NCBI RefSeq assembly: GCF_003049575.1
Contig: NZ_PYWI01000002.1
Location: 124,001 to 188,000 of the forward strand
Direction: 5' to 3'
Origin: Lysinibacillus parviboronicapiens
GTDB lineage: Bacteria > Bacillota > Bacilli > Bacillales_A > Planococcaceae
Length of the DNA: 64,000 nt
In this document: piece after piece, positions 1-10,300 of the stretch
Layout of the letters: each line of letters opens with the position of its first letter
How positions within the stretch are numbered: the first letter of the stretch is position 1
Translations under genes and position numbers: made by a program
Notes under the pieces: generated by a model
Seen by the model: the letters and a program-made list of their open reading frames with translations, nothing else
Database searches by the model: none
What the model was told of the DNA's origin: nothing

Positions 1-467
1 AAAATATCTTTTAAGCCCGTGGAGACAATTTGAATTGGGTATTTATTGTCTATAGCTTTAATGTCAAAACAGTCGATGAACTCGTTTGGAGATACAACAT
101 CATAGAATATCGGTTTGTTTTGTTCCATGAATATGATGTCATCTTTTATGGTAATAGTAAGAACACCGCTGTTCGTTTCAATCGTATAGCGATTCCTGAA
201 AAGTTTATTTAAATGCATCAGTATCGCGAAAGAGCCAATTGTGGCATGACCACATAAATCAACTTCTTCTTTTGGTGTAAAATACTCTAATTTATAATCA
301 GCAATTTCAGATTCTGATATAAATGCGGTTTCCGCATAGCCCAGTTGTTTGGCTATTGCCATTTTTTGAGTAGTGGTCAATGTATTCTCCATAAATACCA
401 CTCCTGCTTTATTTCCGCCTTTATGATCCTTGCTAAATGCACTTGCAACATAAACGGATATTTTCAT
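1..467 (-). CDS. PhzF-family isomerase/epimerase-like protein, partial (C-terminus beyond left edge)
   Basis: The frame is open from an ATG at 467 to the window edge, giving about 155 N-terminal residues. The start has a good ribosome site (GGAAGGAAG). The opening residues (MKISVYVASAF), the GYAETAF stretch near residue 45, and DLCGHAT are typical of the PhzF / diaminopimelate-epimerase-like fold; the Glu in GYAETAF matches the family's usual catalytic acid. These proteins isomerise small metabolites, and most Bacillus members have no known substrate. An extended -10 (TGC TACAAT at 497-505) sits just upstream, so it is probably a single-gene transcript. The family call is firm; the substrate is unknown. 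Confidence 0.88.
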   Translation of the reverse strand, partial: MKISVYVASAFSKDHKGGNKAGVVFMENTLTTTQKMAIAKQLGYAETAFISESEIADYKLEYFTPKEEVDLCGHATIGSFAILMHLNKLFRNRYTIETNSGVLTITIKDDIIFMEQNKPIFYDVVSPNEFIDCFDIKAIDNKYPIQIVSTGLKDI

Positions 468-496
468 AAGACATCTTCCTTCCTCACTTATAATAA

Positions 497-505
497 ATTG
501 TAGCA
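497..505 (-). promoter_or_regulatory. Extended -10 promoter of the PhzF-family gene
   Basis: On the minus strand TGC is followed directly by TACAAT, about 30 bases before the start codon. No convincing -35 is seen, which fits an extended -10 promoter. Confidence 0.45.
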
Positions 506-555
506 TAGAAAGCACTACGTATAAATGTTATTGGATAAATTTTCCGTAAAACAAG

Positions 556-602
556 AGACAAACTATTTTTTAGCATCTGAACTCTCCAAAAATAGTTTGT
601 CT
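556..602. repeat. 15-bp perfect inverted repeat in a gene-poor interval
   Basis: Arms 556-570 and 588-602 (agacaaactattttt and its complement) are separated by 17 bases. A second, smaller inverted repeat (tcactcatt) lies at 613-621/629-637. The interval 468-802 otherwise holds no supportable gene. The hairpins may be terminators or remnants of a small repeat element. Confidence 0.5.
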
Positions 603-802
603 ATAGTCTGAGTCACTCATTTGAAAATAATGAGTGATTTTCTTCTATTATTGTATATATTTGTATAACTAAAATTGTATCAATAATGGAAAATGTTATC
701 AGTGTATAATCAGGTGTGAGAATGTACCTAGTTGATTTTATTGAAATAAATGTACACCTGTCCGTAACCCTCATTTTTTTCCGAATATAAGAACATAAAC
801 AA

Positions 803-841
803 AAACCTCGCAAACACTTGTATAACAAGGTTGCGAGGTTT
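803..841 (-). terminator. Rho-independent terminator of rpsD
   Basis: The stem aaacctcgcaa/ttgcgaggttt (831-841 with 803-813) is followed on the minus strand by a short T-run, directly after the rpsD stop. Confidence 0.85.
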
Positions 842-871
842 AAGAAACCGAAGTATTCTAACTCTAAAAGA

Positions 872-1474
872 TTATCGAGAGTAGAACTCTACGATGAATG
901 CTTCGTTGATTTCAGCAGATAGTTCAGAACGTTCTGGAAGGCGAGTGAATGTACCTTCTTTTTTGTCTGCATCAAATGCTAAGTAGTCAGGTACGAAGTT
1001 ATTTACTTCGATTGCTTCGCCAACTACAGATAGGTTTTGAGATTTTTCGCGAAGAGAAATCGTTTGACCTGGTTTAACGCTGTATGATGGAATATCAACG
1101 CGTTTACCGTCTACCATAACGTGACCGTGGTTTACTAATTGACGAGCTCCACGACGAGTGCGAGCTAAACCTAAACGGTAAACTAAGTTGTCAAGGCGAG
1201 TTTCAAGAAGGATCATGAAGTTTTCACCGTGAACACCTTTCATTTTACCAGCGCGGTCAAATACAGTACGGAATTGACGTTCAGTCATACCATACATATG
1301 ACGAAGTTTTTGTTTCTCTTGTAATTGTAAACCGTATTCTGATAATTTTTTACGTTGGTTCGGGCCGTGTTGACCTGGTGCGTAAGGGCGTTTTTCGATT
1401 TCTTTACCAGTACCGCTTAGTGAGATACCAAGACGACGTGATAATTTCCAAGATGGACCTGTATAACGAGACAT
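872..1474 (-). CDS. rpsD: 30S ribosomal protein S4
   Basis: This 200-aa protein binds 16S rRNA early in 30S assembly. The start [16 protein letters not shown], the PYAPGQHG segment and the central S4 RNA-binding domain (about residues 90-150, [27 protein letters not shown]) identify it. The ATG at 1474 is preferred over a longer frame because AGGAGG lies 8-9 bases upstream and the length equals that of the B. subtilis protein. It is monocistronic, with a strong sigma-A promoter about 230 bases upstream and a terminator just after the stop. The long leader fits S4 autoregulation, which is known for Bacillus rpsD. Confidence 0.98.
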   Translation of the reverse strand: MSRYTGPSWKLSRRLGISLSGTGKEIEKRPYAPGQHGPNQRKKLSEYGLQLQEKQKLRHMYGMTERQFRTVFDRAGKMKGVHGENFMILLETRLDNLVYRLGLARTRRGARQLVNHGHVMVDGKRVDIPSYSVKPGQTISLREKSQNLSVVGEAIEVNNFVPDYLAFDADKKEGTFTRLPERSELSAEINEAFIVEFYSR

Positions 1475-1699
1475 ATTGTTGTCTCCTCCTTTAAATTTGG
1501 TTTTTTTGTTGTAAAACAAAAACCAGTAGTACCCATTCTTAAATGCATTTTATTTTCATGTATTTTCGCCTATGCAGCCGTTAGGTTACACGATACACCA
1601 TCTATTTTCATAGAAGAAAAACTGTTTAGTAATACTCTTTAAAATAGAGGAATAAAATACTATATTAAGCTCATACCACTGCTGCGTTTATTTTACACA
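1475..1699 (-). promoter_or_regulatory. Long 5' leader of rpsD, probable S4 autoregulatory leader
   Basis: About 225 untranslated bases separate the predicted transcription start from the rpsD start codon. In Bacillus, S4 represses its own mRNA through a leader that mimics its 16S rRNA site. The leader has several short complementary segments, but I could not fold it reliably, so the role is inferred from position and family knowledge. Confidence 0.45.
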
Positions 1700-1705
1700 A
1701 ACTTC

Positions 1706-1734
1706 ATTGTAACTGCTTATGTCATAGACGTCAA
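1706..1734 (-). promoter_or_regulatory. Sigma-A promoter of rpsD
   Basis: Minus strand TTGACG (1729-1734), exactly 17 bases, then TACAAT (1706-1711). This is close to consensus and upstream of the long rpsD leader. Confidence 0.8.
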
Positions 1735-1942
1735 TTATTAGTATTGCTATTTTTAAAAAGGGACAATAGTAGGAAATTCCTTTTCATACATTTTACACTA
1801 TTTCGAAATAGTTAATGATATGGTATTAAATGGTAAATATAAAAGTAAAACAGAATAACATAGTCAAAATGACACAAATTATGTATAATATATCATAAGT
1901 TAATAGTAATTGATTTGTACGTTATATAGAAAAGGTGATTTC

Positions 1943-3826
1943 ATGACAGACCATTTACAAACGCTAAAATATATAAAATCAGATGTTTTGAGCTTTTGGG
2001 TGAGTTCGAATGGAGAGCTCACCGGTTTTAATGAGTATTTTTATTCATTAAAGCAGTGTCTAAAGAAGCACTTGAAAATTGTAAATGCTGCTTTTCTTAG
2101 CTATGAAGGTAATAGTTTAATACCCATAGAAGAATTAGCTACTTTAACAATCGAAACAAAACTAAATGCTGTGTCATGGCTGATGATTGAAACTAGCTTT
2201 TATCAACAAAAAATGGTAAAACTCCCTTATATATTAAAAGAAAAAGAAGCCTATAACATGATGACTGACATGGTGCTTTTCCAACCAGAGGGCAAAGACC
2301 CCATTGGTGTTTTACTGGTTGAAGCAACAGATGCTTGGACGGACTTTATGGCTTCTGATTATGGTGAAGAATGTGTAGAAACGCTTATGAGAGTTTTGCA
2401 GATTTTCAGGGAGAATTTAGAAGTAAAATCAAATGAAGACCAATATAGAAAACTGTATAATATGACTGATTTATTTCATTCAACTATGGATATCGATTTA
2501 ATTTTAGAAAATGTTCTAAAAAATATTAGGGATAATTTCCCAGAATTTAATGTTGAGCTTATACTATCGAATGATCAAGACCGCCATACGACCATCGATA
2601 TTAAACTTTTTGATTATTTATCCGAAAGACCTGCAACTATAGAAGCTTTTGTCTCAGGAGACCTGACAACCGAATTGGCAGGTGACTTGAATTGTCGTTT
2701 ATTAAATGCGCCTATTAAAGGAAGGCAAGCTATTTACGGTATTTTACAAGTTAGCGCACCCACAACATATCTTTTTTCAACGACTGAAAAGGATTTTGTG
2801 CGAATGCTAGCGCAAGCATCAGGAAATGCACTAGAAAATGCAAAATTATATCATCAATCGCATCGTCTCGTAAGTGACTTACAACTAATAAATGAAACAT
2901 CGCATCGTTTAAATATGCGAATTGATATTCATGAAATGTTGCTTTTCCTACAAAAACAGTTAATGAAATCTTTTCAACCGATGGAAGTTTGTTTCGCTTT
3001 TAAAAATAATGATACCTTTGAAGTGACGGATGCCAGTACAACATTATTCACGACAGAGGAAGGGCAAACGTATATAAAACATGTTGAACAACATTTTGAA
3101 CATACCAATGACCCATTGTTTATTGCCGATTTTAGCCGATTAACACCTAATCAAATCGAATATCGTTCAATTATGGCCATTCCAATTTTGATGGAAGAAA
3201 AAATAAATGGTTTTAGTATCGTACTACATAAAGAGCCATATTTCTTTTCATTTGACAGCTTTAAGTTAATGCAGTCTTTAATCCATCATTCATCTTTAGC
3301 GATTGCAAACTCCATTTTACGGAATCAACTGCAAGAAATGGTAGATAGGGACCATCTAACTAAATTATATGCAAGAAGTTATTTAGATCAGTATGTAGAA
3401 AAATCCCTTAAGAAAGATCATTCTGGGATGTTTTTACTTATCGATATTGATAATTTTAAGCGCGTCAACGACACCTACGGCCACCAAATTGGCGATAAAA
3501 TTCTTGTGCAAATTGCAATGAAATTAAATGAAACGATTGGTACACAGGGGATTTGTGCACGGTGGGGTGGAGAGGAAATGTCAGTCTATGTGCCAAATAT
3601 TGATGAAAAAGAATCAATCCAATTGGCGTCGACTATTGTTGCAATGATCCCGGACGCAACTGATCCCCAAGTAACAATTTCAGCAGGGCTCATTACATGG
3701 GATCAAAATTATCGACCAGCATTTCAATCTGTTTTTTTACATGCAGATACAGCTCTATATGAAGCTAAAAATAGTGGGAAAAATCGATTTTGTATTCATG
3801 ATCGTTTCCTCCAAACAAATGCATAG
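1943..3826 (+). CDS. dgcP: GAF-domain diguanylate cyclase (GGDEF protein, DgcP/YtrP-like)
   Basis: A 627-aa soluble protein with an N-terminal GAF-like sensory region (about residues 1-440, two GAF-like repeats) and a C-terminal GGDEF domain (about 455-625). The active site reads RWGGEEM, a GGEEF-class signature, with the metal-binding LLIDIDNFKRVNDTYGH upstream; the enzyme should make cyclic di-GMP from GTP. No transmembrane segment is evident. The ATG at 1943 is chosen over one 11 codons earlier because aaaggtga sits 6-8 bases upstream. B. subtilis carries a GAF-GGDEF gene (ytrP/dgcP) beside rpsD, which supports the symbol. No EAL or HD-GYP phosphodiesterase is nearby. Confidence 0.85.
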   Translation: MTDHLQTLKYIKSDVLSFWVSSNGELTGFNEYFYSLKQCLKKHLKIVNAAFLSYEGNSLIPIEELATLTIETKLNAVSWLMIETSFYQQKMVKLPYILKEKEAYNMMTDMVLFQPEGKDPIGVLLVEATDAWTDFMASDYGEECVETLMRVLQIFRENLEVKSNEDQYRKLYNMTDLFHSTMDIDLILENVLKNIRDNFPEFNVELILSNDQDRHTTIDIKLFDYLSERPATIEAFVSGDLTTELAGDLNCRLLNAPIKGRQAIYGILQVSAPTTYLFSTTEKDFVRMLAQASGNALENAKLYHQSHRLVSDLQLINETSHRLNMRIDIHEMLLFLQKQLMKSFQPMEVCFAFKNNDTFEVTDASTTLFTTEEGQTYIKHVEQHFEHTNDPLFIADFSRLTPNQIEYRSIMAIPILMEEKINGFSIVLHKEPYFFSFDSFKLMQSLIHHSSLAIANSILRNQLQEMVDRDHLTKLYARSYLDQYVEKSLKKDHSGMFLLIDIDNFKRVNDTYGHQIGDKILVQIAMKLNETIGTQGICARWGGEEMSVYVPNIDEKESIQLASTIVAMIPDATDPQVTISAGLITWDQNYRPAFQSVFLHADTALYEAKNSGKNRFCIHDRFLQTNA

Positions 3827-3844
3827 AAAAAATAAAATATAGAT

Positions 3845-3890
3845 TTGCCCCGAAATGATATGTAAAAAAACAACATTTCAGGGCAATTTT
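3845..3890 (+). terminator. Terminator between dgcP and the convergent fRMsr gene
   Basis: The stem ttgccccgaaatg/catttcagggcaa (3845-3857, 3873-3885) has one mismatch and is followed by a T-run. It probably serves both convergent genes. Confidence 0.75.
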
Positions 3891-3921
3891 TAATGTGCAA
3901 GTTTAGAATGGTGAATAGCTT

Positions 3922-4401
3922 TTATAGATGTAGCAGCAATGCTTTAACAAATTGCTCTAAGCCAACTCGATCTTCGATGGAGAAGCGATTTGTAACTGGG
4001 CTATCGATATCGAGCACAGCTATTACTTTATCTTGCTTAATAAGAGGTATGACAATTTCAGATTGCGAGGCAGCATCGCAAGCAATGTGCCCAGGAAAAG
4101 CATGGACATCTTTTACAACAATTGTTTCTTTTTCTTTCACAGCTGTACCACAAACACCGCGACCAATTGGAATTCTAACGCAAGCAGGTAAGCCTTGGAA
4201 TGGACCTAAAACTAGTTCCTCTCCCTGTAAAATATAAAAACCAACCCAGTTAATATTTGTTAGAAATTGGTTAAGTAAAGCGGAAGCATTACTTAAATTA
4301 GCGATTTGATCGGTTTCACCTGTTAGCAACGCATCTAATTGTTTTGCTAATGAATTGTATTGGTCAGCGATAGGACCTTCATAATTTATTTGTGTAAACA
4401 T
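3922..4401 (-). CDS. Free methionine-R-sulfoxide reductase (GAF-type fRMsr, YtsP-like)
   Basis: A single GAF domain of 159 aa. Three cysteines at residues 74, 84 and 108 (LPACVRI, GRGVCGTA, GHIACDAAS) have the spacing of the catalytic and resolving cysteines of E. coli fRMsr (84, 94, 118 in that protein, from memory). It reduces free methionine-(R)-sulfoxide with thioredoxin, repairing oxidised methionine in the cytosol. The B. subtilis counterpart ytsP also lies between the cyclase gene and hisJ. The 3' end converges on dgcP, and the start is about 25 bases from the hisJ stop, so hisJ and this gene may be co-transcribed. Confidence 0.88.
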   Translation of the reverse strand: MFTQINYEGPIADQYNSLAKQLDALLTGETDQIANLSNASALLNQFLTNINWVGFYILQGEELVLGPFQGLPACVRIPIGRGVCGTAVKEKETIVVKDVHAFPGHIACDAASQSEIVIPLIKQDKVIAVLDIDSPVTNRFSIEDRVGLEQFVKALLLHL

Positions 4402-4425
4402 AATAGCACCTCGTTTAAAAGTTAT

Positions 4426-5220
4426 TCATATTGGAAATATAACATTATAATGCTGATGTAAATCAACTGCGGCGTGGGCATCAGAGCCAAAAACAAAAGG
4501 CAATCCAATTGACTTGCTATAATCAATTAAGGAGAATGGTGGATAGGGTTCTTGACAATGTGCTTTACTTAAACCTGCACTATTCAAATCGAGCTCGTAC
4601 CCTTGTTTCTTCATAACATCTAAAATCTCTCGAATACGAATTGTATCATCAATTTTCACATTGTGTGCTAATTGAAACTTATGAATGAGAGATGGATGTC
4701 CAATACGTTTAGGTTTGTATTGTCCTAAATCAGCATGGATTGATTGAAGGACAGTATCATAATATAGATGATAGACATGTTCTACGGAGCCTAACTTTCT
4801 TGAAAAATCTTTAAAGGTTTCCGCTGAATAGTCGATACATACAAAGTTATCTTGCCATTTTAGAAAATGAACGGACAAAATAGCATCATCTAAAAAGTGA
4901 CCATATGTATCAAGGAAACTTCGAGTTTCTCGCTCAAAACCTATAATGTAGTCAATTTCTAACCCGATACGGATACGGATGTCCTGCGCGTATTGCTTTT
5001 GTAAGTGCTGTAAATCTTCAAAATAAGGCATCAAGTACGCTGGATTCATACCACTATCCTTGTTAGGTGTAGGGTCAACAAAGCCAAGCGGCAATGGAGC
5101 ATGTTCTGTAAACGTAATATCCGTAAATCTTTCTGCAATTGCTTTTTCGATATATTGCGTAAATGTATCTGTTGTACCGTGTGGACAATAAGGGCTATGG
5201 ATATGCCCGTCTCTTTTCAT
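4426..5220 (-). CDS. hisJ: Histidinol-phosphatase, PHP family
   Basis: A 264-aa PHP-fold metallophosphatase that dephosphorylates histidinol phosphate in histidine synthesis. Metal ligands are visible in DGHIHSPYCPHG (residues 4-14), FTEHAP, GLEIDYI, SVHFLKW and FGSDAHAA. The start at 5220 is preferred over a frame 38 codons longer because AAAGGAGTG precedes it and MKRDGHIHS is the typical family start. No other his genes are in the window, as in B. subtilis, where hisJ is also separate from the main his cluster. Confidence 0.9.
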   Translation of the reverse strand: MKRDGHIHSPYCPHGTTDTFTQYIEKAIAERFTDITFTEHAPLPLGFVDPTPNKDSGMNPAYLMPYFEDLQHLQKQYAQDIRIRIGLEIDYIIGFERETRSFLDTYGHFLDDAILSVHFLKWQDNFVCIDYSAETFKDFSRKLGSVEHVYHLYYDTVLQSIHADLGQYKPKRIGHPSLIHKFQLAHNVKIDDTIRIREILDVMKKQGYELDLNSAGLSKAHCQEPYPPFSLIDYSKSIGLPFVFGSDAHAAVDLHQHYNVIFPI

Positions 5221-5418
5221 AAAGTAAACACTCCTTTGGCTATTTGAATGATGTCTAGATATTAACGCCATACGTTCAAGGACAGGAGTTGCCAGTTTGT
5301 CTGTTGGGCGTGAATACACTTTTCTGAAAAACACTTAAATTTTAGTACAAAAGGGGAAAACATAGTATATAATAAATACAACTAGCCAATTCGTATATTG
5401 TAGAATAGGAGGCTTACG

Positions 5419-7119
5419 ATGGAGTATATCATCATTCCGATTATCCTACTATTAATTTTAGCCATAGTAGGATTTATGATGCGACGAAAACATACAGCAA
5501 TTATTGCACAACTTGAAAATGAAAAATTACAAATACAAAACAATCCCATAAATGAGGAAATTTCTAAAGTTAAATCATTAAACATGAATGGTGAAACGGA
5601 GGAAATGTTTGAACGATGGCGCAATAGCTGGGATGAAGTCATCGATGTACATATGACAAAAATTGATTCACTCCTATTCGATGCGGAGGACCAAGTCAAT
5701 CATCTTCGTTTTAAAAAAGCAACGTTGATTGAACGTGAAATTGAGGATTATGTTCGTAAGTGTGAACAAGACAAAGATAAAATTTTAGAAGAATTAAATG
5801 AATTGATTGGCAGCGAAGAAAAAAATCGTATTGAAATTGAACAACTAAAGGAATATTATCGATCAGCCCGTAAAACTTTGCTTGCCCACCAACACTCATT
5901 TGGCATAGCGTTACCAGCACTTGAGCAAAAATTAGAAGTATTTGTTCAAAAGTTTGAAGAGTTTGATGAACTTACGCGCGATGGTAACTATTTGCAGGCA
6001 CGTGAAATTGTTATTGGCTTGAATCAGGAATCACAAGAGACATTTGAATATATCAATGACGTACCAACTATTTTGACAGAACTGCAAGTGAAATTACCAG
6101 GTGCTGTTCAAGAATTACGCAATGGTCAACGAGAAATGGAAGAGAAATCTTATTATTTACATCATTTAGAGCTAACAGAAGCACTGGACAACCTAGAGAC
6201 GGAGTTTACTGCTTTAAAGGGTGAATTGGCTGAACTTAATTTATCTGCTGTAAAACCGCGAGTTGTTGAAATAAATGAAGAAATCGACCATTTCTACGAT
6301 TTGCTTGAAAAAGAGGTTATTGCGAAAAACTACGTAGATCAAAATTGTGAACGTTTATTAGGTTCCATCACAAATGTCATTAGCTCAACCCGCTTAGTTA
6401 GCGATGAGGCAACTTTTGTTCAGCAAAGCTACCATCTTAATGAAAAGGATGCTGAAATACCAAAAGCGGCATTAAAACAATTAGAAGCACTTCAACGCCG
6501 TTATGATTTACTGGCAATGCGTGTAACAGAAGAAAAGTCTGCATATTCAAGTTTGCAAGAAGAACTGATTGAAATCAGTGAGGAGCTTGAACGTATTCAT
6601 GAGGAGCAAGATCACTTATCGAATACGATGAAAAAGCTTCGGATTGACGAAAATAAGGCACGTTCACAAGTTGAAAATCTGAAAAAAACGTTGCAGGATA
6701 CAGACCGTCTGTTAAATAAGGCGAATATTCCCGGTATTCCCGAAGAGATGGATGCACGTTTAGATGAGGCTGCAGAGCACATTTATGTGGTGATGCAAAG
6801 TTTACAAGAAGTACCACTCAATATGGGAACAGTTCACAATAACTTAAATGCAGCCACTCTTTGTGTGGAAGATGTTCATTCAAAGGCACATGAATTGATT
6901 GAAAATGTAATGCTGATTGAACGTATTATTCAATATGGCAACCGTCATCGAGCAACAAATCCAAAATTAAATGCTCGTTTAAAAGAAGCAGAAGAAGCAT
7001 TCCATCAATTCCGTTATACAAAAGCGCTAGAAGAGGCAGGGACAGCTGTTGAAGAAATGGAGCCGGGTGCATTAAAACGTATCCAAGAAATTGTCGCAGA
7101 GGATTTAGTTTCCCGTTAG
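5419..7119 (+). CDS. ezrA: Septation ring formation regulator EzrA
   Basis: A 566-aa protein with one N-terminal transmembrane segment (about residues 3-20) followed by arginines and a long, almost entirely coiled-coil cytoplasmic part. This is the architecture and length of EzrA, which binds FtsZ, limits Z-ring assembly to mid-cell and links it to the wall machinery. The segment FERWRNSWDEV near residue 60 is typical of the start of the spectrin-like repeats. AGGAGG lies 7 bases before the ATG, and TATAAT (5368-5373) is a plausible -10. A terminator follows. The position after hisJ matches B. subtilis. Confidence 0.95.
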   Translation: MEYIIIPIILLLILAIVGFMMRRKHTAIIAQLENEKLQIQNNPINEEISKVKSLNMNGETEEMFERWRNSWDEVIDVHMTKIDSLLFDAEDQVNHLRFKKATLIEREIEDYVRKCEQDKDKILEELNELIGSEEKNRIEIEQLKEYYRSARKTLLAHQHSFGIALPALEQKLEVFVQKFEEFDELTRDGNYLQAREIVIGLNQESQETFEYINDVPTILTELQVKLPGAVQELRNGQREMEEKSYYLHHLELTEALDNLETEFTALKGELAELNLSAVKPRVVEINEEIDHFYDLLEKEVIAKNYVDQNCERLLGSITNVISSTRLVSDEATFVQQSYHLNEKDAEIPKAALKQLEALQRRYDLLAMRVTEEKSAYSSLQEELIEISEELERIHEEQDHLSNTMKKLRIDENKARSQVENLKKTLQDTDRLLNKANIPGIPEEMDARLDEAAEHIYVVMQSLQEVPLNMGTVHNNLNAATLCVEDVHSKAHELIENVMLIERIIQYGNRHRATNPKLNARLKEAEEAFHQFRYTKALEEAGTAVEEMEPGALKRIQEIVAEDLVSR

Positions 7120-7176
7120 CTCCACCATATAGATGTCGAGGATAAAATTAAAAATATTATTATAATGAAAAAAAGT

Positions 7177-7210
7177 AACCACCACACTGGATTTAAGTTG
7201 GTGGTTTTCT
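7177..7210 (+). terminator. Terminator of ezrA
   Basis: The stem aaccacca/tggtggtt (7177-7184, 7199-7206) is followed by tttctt. Confidence 0.75.
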
Positions 7211-7305
7211 TATGAGAATAAGGAGTTCGGGTGGGGGATTTTTTAAAGTTTAATTTTTTATACAAAATTGAACAAAGAAGATGAAGGGAGGTACGATTAA
7301 AAACG

Positions 7306-10300
7306 ATGGCAAAGTTTAAGGAGTTAGGCTTTTCGCCAGGTTTTTTTATAAGAAAAGGAAAAATTTTTATTATAGTAAGCTTGTTTTTAATGATTCTTAC
7401 AGGGGCACGAATTTTGTGGATTGTGACGTTACATAATTCACAGCAACCACATGCTATAAACGGACAACTTGATTTACGACAATGGGATGCAAATAAAGGT
7501 CGTACGGTTACATTAGATGGGCAGTGGGAGTTTTATCCTGACATTCAGCTAATGAGTGTGGAAAAGGTTATTGACGATAAAGCTCAATTTATCCAAGTCC
7601 CGGGTGGGTGGAATCAGTCAATATCAGCCGAGAATTCTCCATACGGCTATGGTTCCTATCGCTTACAAGTTCTTGTCAATCCAAAAGACGAAGTAACCTA
7701 CAGTGTTCGAATTCCGAGCATTCGAAGTTCTTCAGAATTATATGTAAATGGACGGTTGTTAAGTAAATCAGGTCAACCTGGGAAAACTGCCCAAGAAACG
7801 ATTGCATATAATATACCTTACTCTGCCTCCTTCACAACGAATGGTCGCAATGTAATTGATATAGTAATTCATGTTGCAAATTTTAAGGATCCCCGTAACA
7901 GTGGTATTGTTCGTTCCATAAAATTTGGGAAAGAAGAGGCGATTGCACGCGAGGCACAATTTTCTGTGACAATGCAGCAAATGGTGGCCATCGTATTTTT
8001 GATGCATGCGGTTTATGCACTTATTTTATATCTAGTTGGTAATAGAGAGAAGCGGTTACTCTATTTTGCTCTATTGACCATCAGTGCCATGTTCACTAAT
8101 TTGCTGGGTAGTGATGAGAAATTATTATCTTATTGGTTTCCGATAAATTATGAATGGGGATTTAAGCTAGTCCACCTTTCTATGGTTAGTCTTGCCTATG
8201 CTTTATTACAATGTGTGAAACATCAATTCCCAACTAGTTGGAGAAAATTTTTTCCATATTTCTTTGCCCTTTGTGGTTTATCTATCTTAATGTCACTACT
8301 TTTATCAGCTCATTATGTTATAATTCTACAGCCCTTATACACAACTCTTATGGGCATATCGATAACGTTAACGATTATATCTATGTTTTATACGTCCATT
8401 AAGAAAATTAAGGATAATACCTTATTACTTTTAGCTATTATGGCATTTGGTAACAACCTGATTTGGTGGGGTTTATTTCTTATAACGGGTATTAAAATTG
8501 TTTATTATCCATTTGATTTAATAATAGCGGTAGCCTGCTTTGCTTCATTCTGGTTTAAACGCTATTTTAAGGTTCACTCAGAAGCACATGAATTGACGAA
8601 AAAGCTTCAGAGAAGTGATAAGCTAAAGGATGAATTTCTTGCAAATACGTCCCATGAGCTACGAAATCCACTTCACGGTATATTGAATATTTCAAAAGCA
8701 GTATTAGAACGAGAACAGTTAACACTACACAATAAAAGTATTAAGGATTTGGAAACTGTTCTTTCTGTAGGTCGCCGAATGACTCTCATGTTAAACGATT
8801 TATTGGATACGATGAGTCTAAAAGAACATACATACCGTTTGAAGTATCAAACCTTTTCAATCGATACAGTCGCAACGGGTGTATTAGATATGCTTCAATT
8901 TATGACGGAGGGGAAACAAATACGGTTAATAAACGATATTCCTGAAGATTTCCCGCAAGTGTTTGCCGACGAAAATCGAGTCATCCAAATCGTTTTTAAT
9001 GTTCTACACAATGCTGTTAAATATACAGATGAAGGTACAATTGCTATACGTAGTTTTGTAAAAGACGGACGTGCACAAATTGTCATTTCAGATACTGGCG
9101 TTGGCATAGATGAGGAAACGATGAAAAGGATTTTTGAACCTTATGAGCAAGCTTATCTAGGCAATACGATAATTGAAGGTGGATTTGGTCTGGGTCTGAG
9201 CATTAGCAAACAATTGGTTGAATTACATGGAGGTACATTGCAGGTTAAATCTGTTCTAGGTCAAGGGTCGGAATTCAGCTTTACATTACAATTAGCCGAT
9301 GACACAATTGACCAACAAGACGCAGTGAACGTGAGTACAATTCTTTCGTCTTATAATATAGCACGCTCAGCATTGGCCGCGACTGCTATCCATGTTGATG
9401 ATAGAACTGAACCACAACTCAAGATTGTAGAAAATCGCCCTCGTGTTTTAGTAGTAGACGACGATCCGATTAATCTAAGAGTAATAGAAAGCATTCTTAC
9501 ATTAGAAAAATTTGATATAGTAACGGTGACAAGCGGTAAAAAAGCATTGGCTATTTTAGATACTAAAGAATGGGATTTGATTATTTCAGATGTAATGATG
9601 CCACAAATGTCTGGTTATGAGTTGACTCGAAGAATTCGTCAACGTTTCACCATTGCAGAACTTCCAATCCTCCTCCTCACTGCGCGGAGTCAGTCACAGG
9701 ACATTGAAAATGGATTTTTAGCGGGTGCCAACGATTATGTAGTAAAGCCTGTAGATGCCTTGGAAATAAGATCTCGAGTTAGGGCTTTAACTGAAGTGAA
9801 ACAATCTACTCATGAGCGATTACGAATGGAAGCTGCGTGGCTTCAGGCACAAATACAACCTCATTTCTTCTTCAATACATTAAATGCAATTTTAGCGTTA
9901 AGTGAAATTGATATGAAGCGGATGCGTAATCTACTCGAAGCGTTTAGTGACTATTTGAGGGAATCATTTAAGTTTCAAAATCTCGATGAACTCGTGTCAA
10001 TCGAGGAAGAGTTAAGTCTTGTTCGATCCTATCTTTTTATTGAGAAGGAACGATTTGGAGATCGCTTACAAGTAACTTGGGACATAGAAGAAAATATACA
10101 GTTGTTGATTCCTGCGCTAACCATTCAACCAATAGTTGAAAATGCTGTTAGACATGGCATTACGAAGCAAGTTCAAGGTGGAAATATTCGAATTCGAGTT
10201 TTAGACTATGTAAACTATGTTGAGATATCAGTGACAGATGATGGTGTTGGAATGGATGAAGTGATGGTACAACGCTTACTGGTAAGGCAAACAGCTAATA

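Noticed and set aside
613-828. 71-codon open frame on the minus strand downstream of rpsD
   Set aside because: It overlaps the rpsD terminator, has no ribosome site and low-complexity composition.
3893-4237. 114-codon frame on the plus strand
   Set aside because: Antisense to the well-supported methionine sulfoxide reductase gene.
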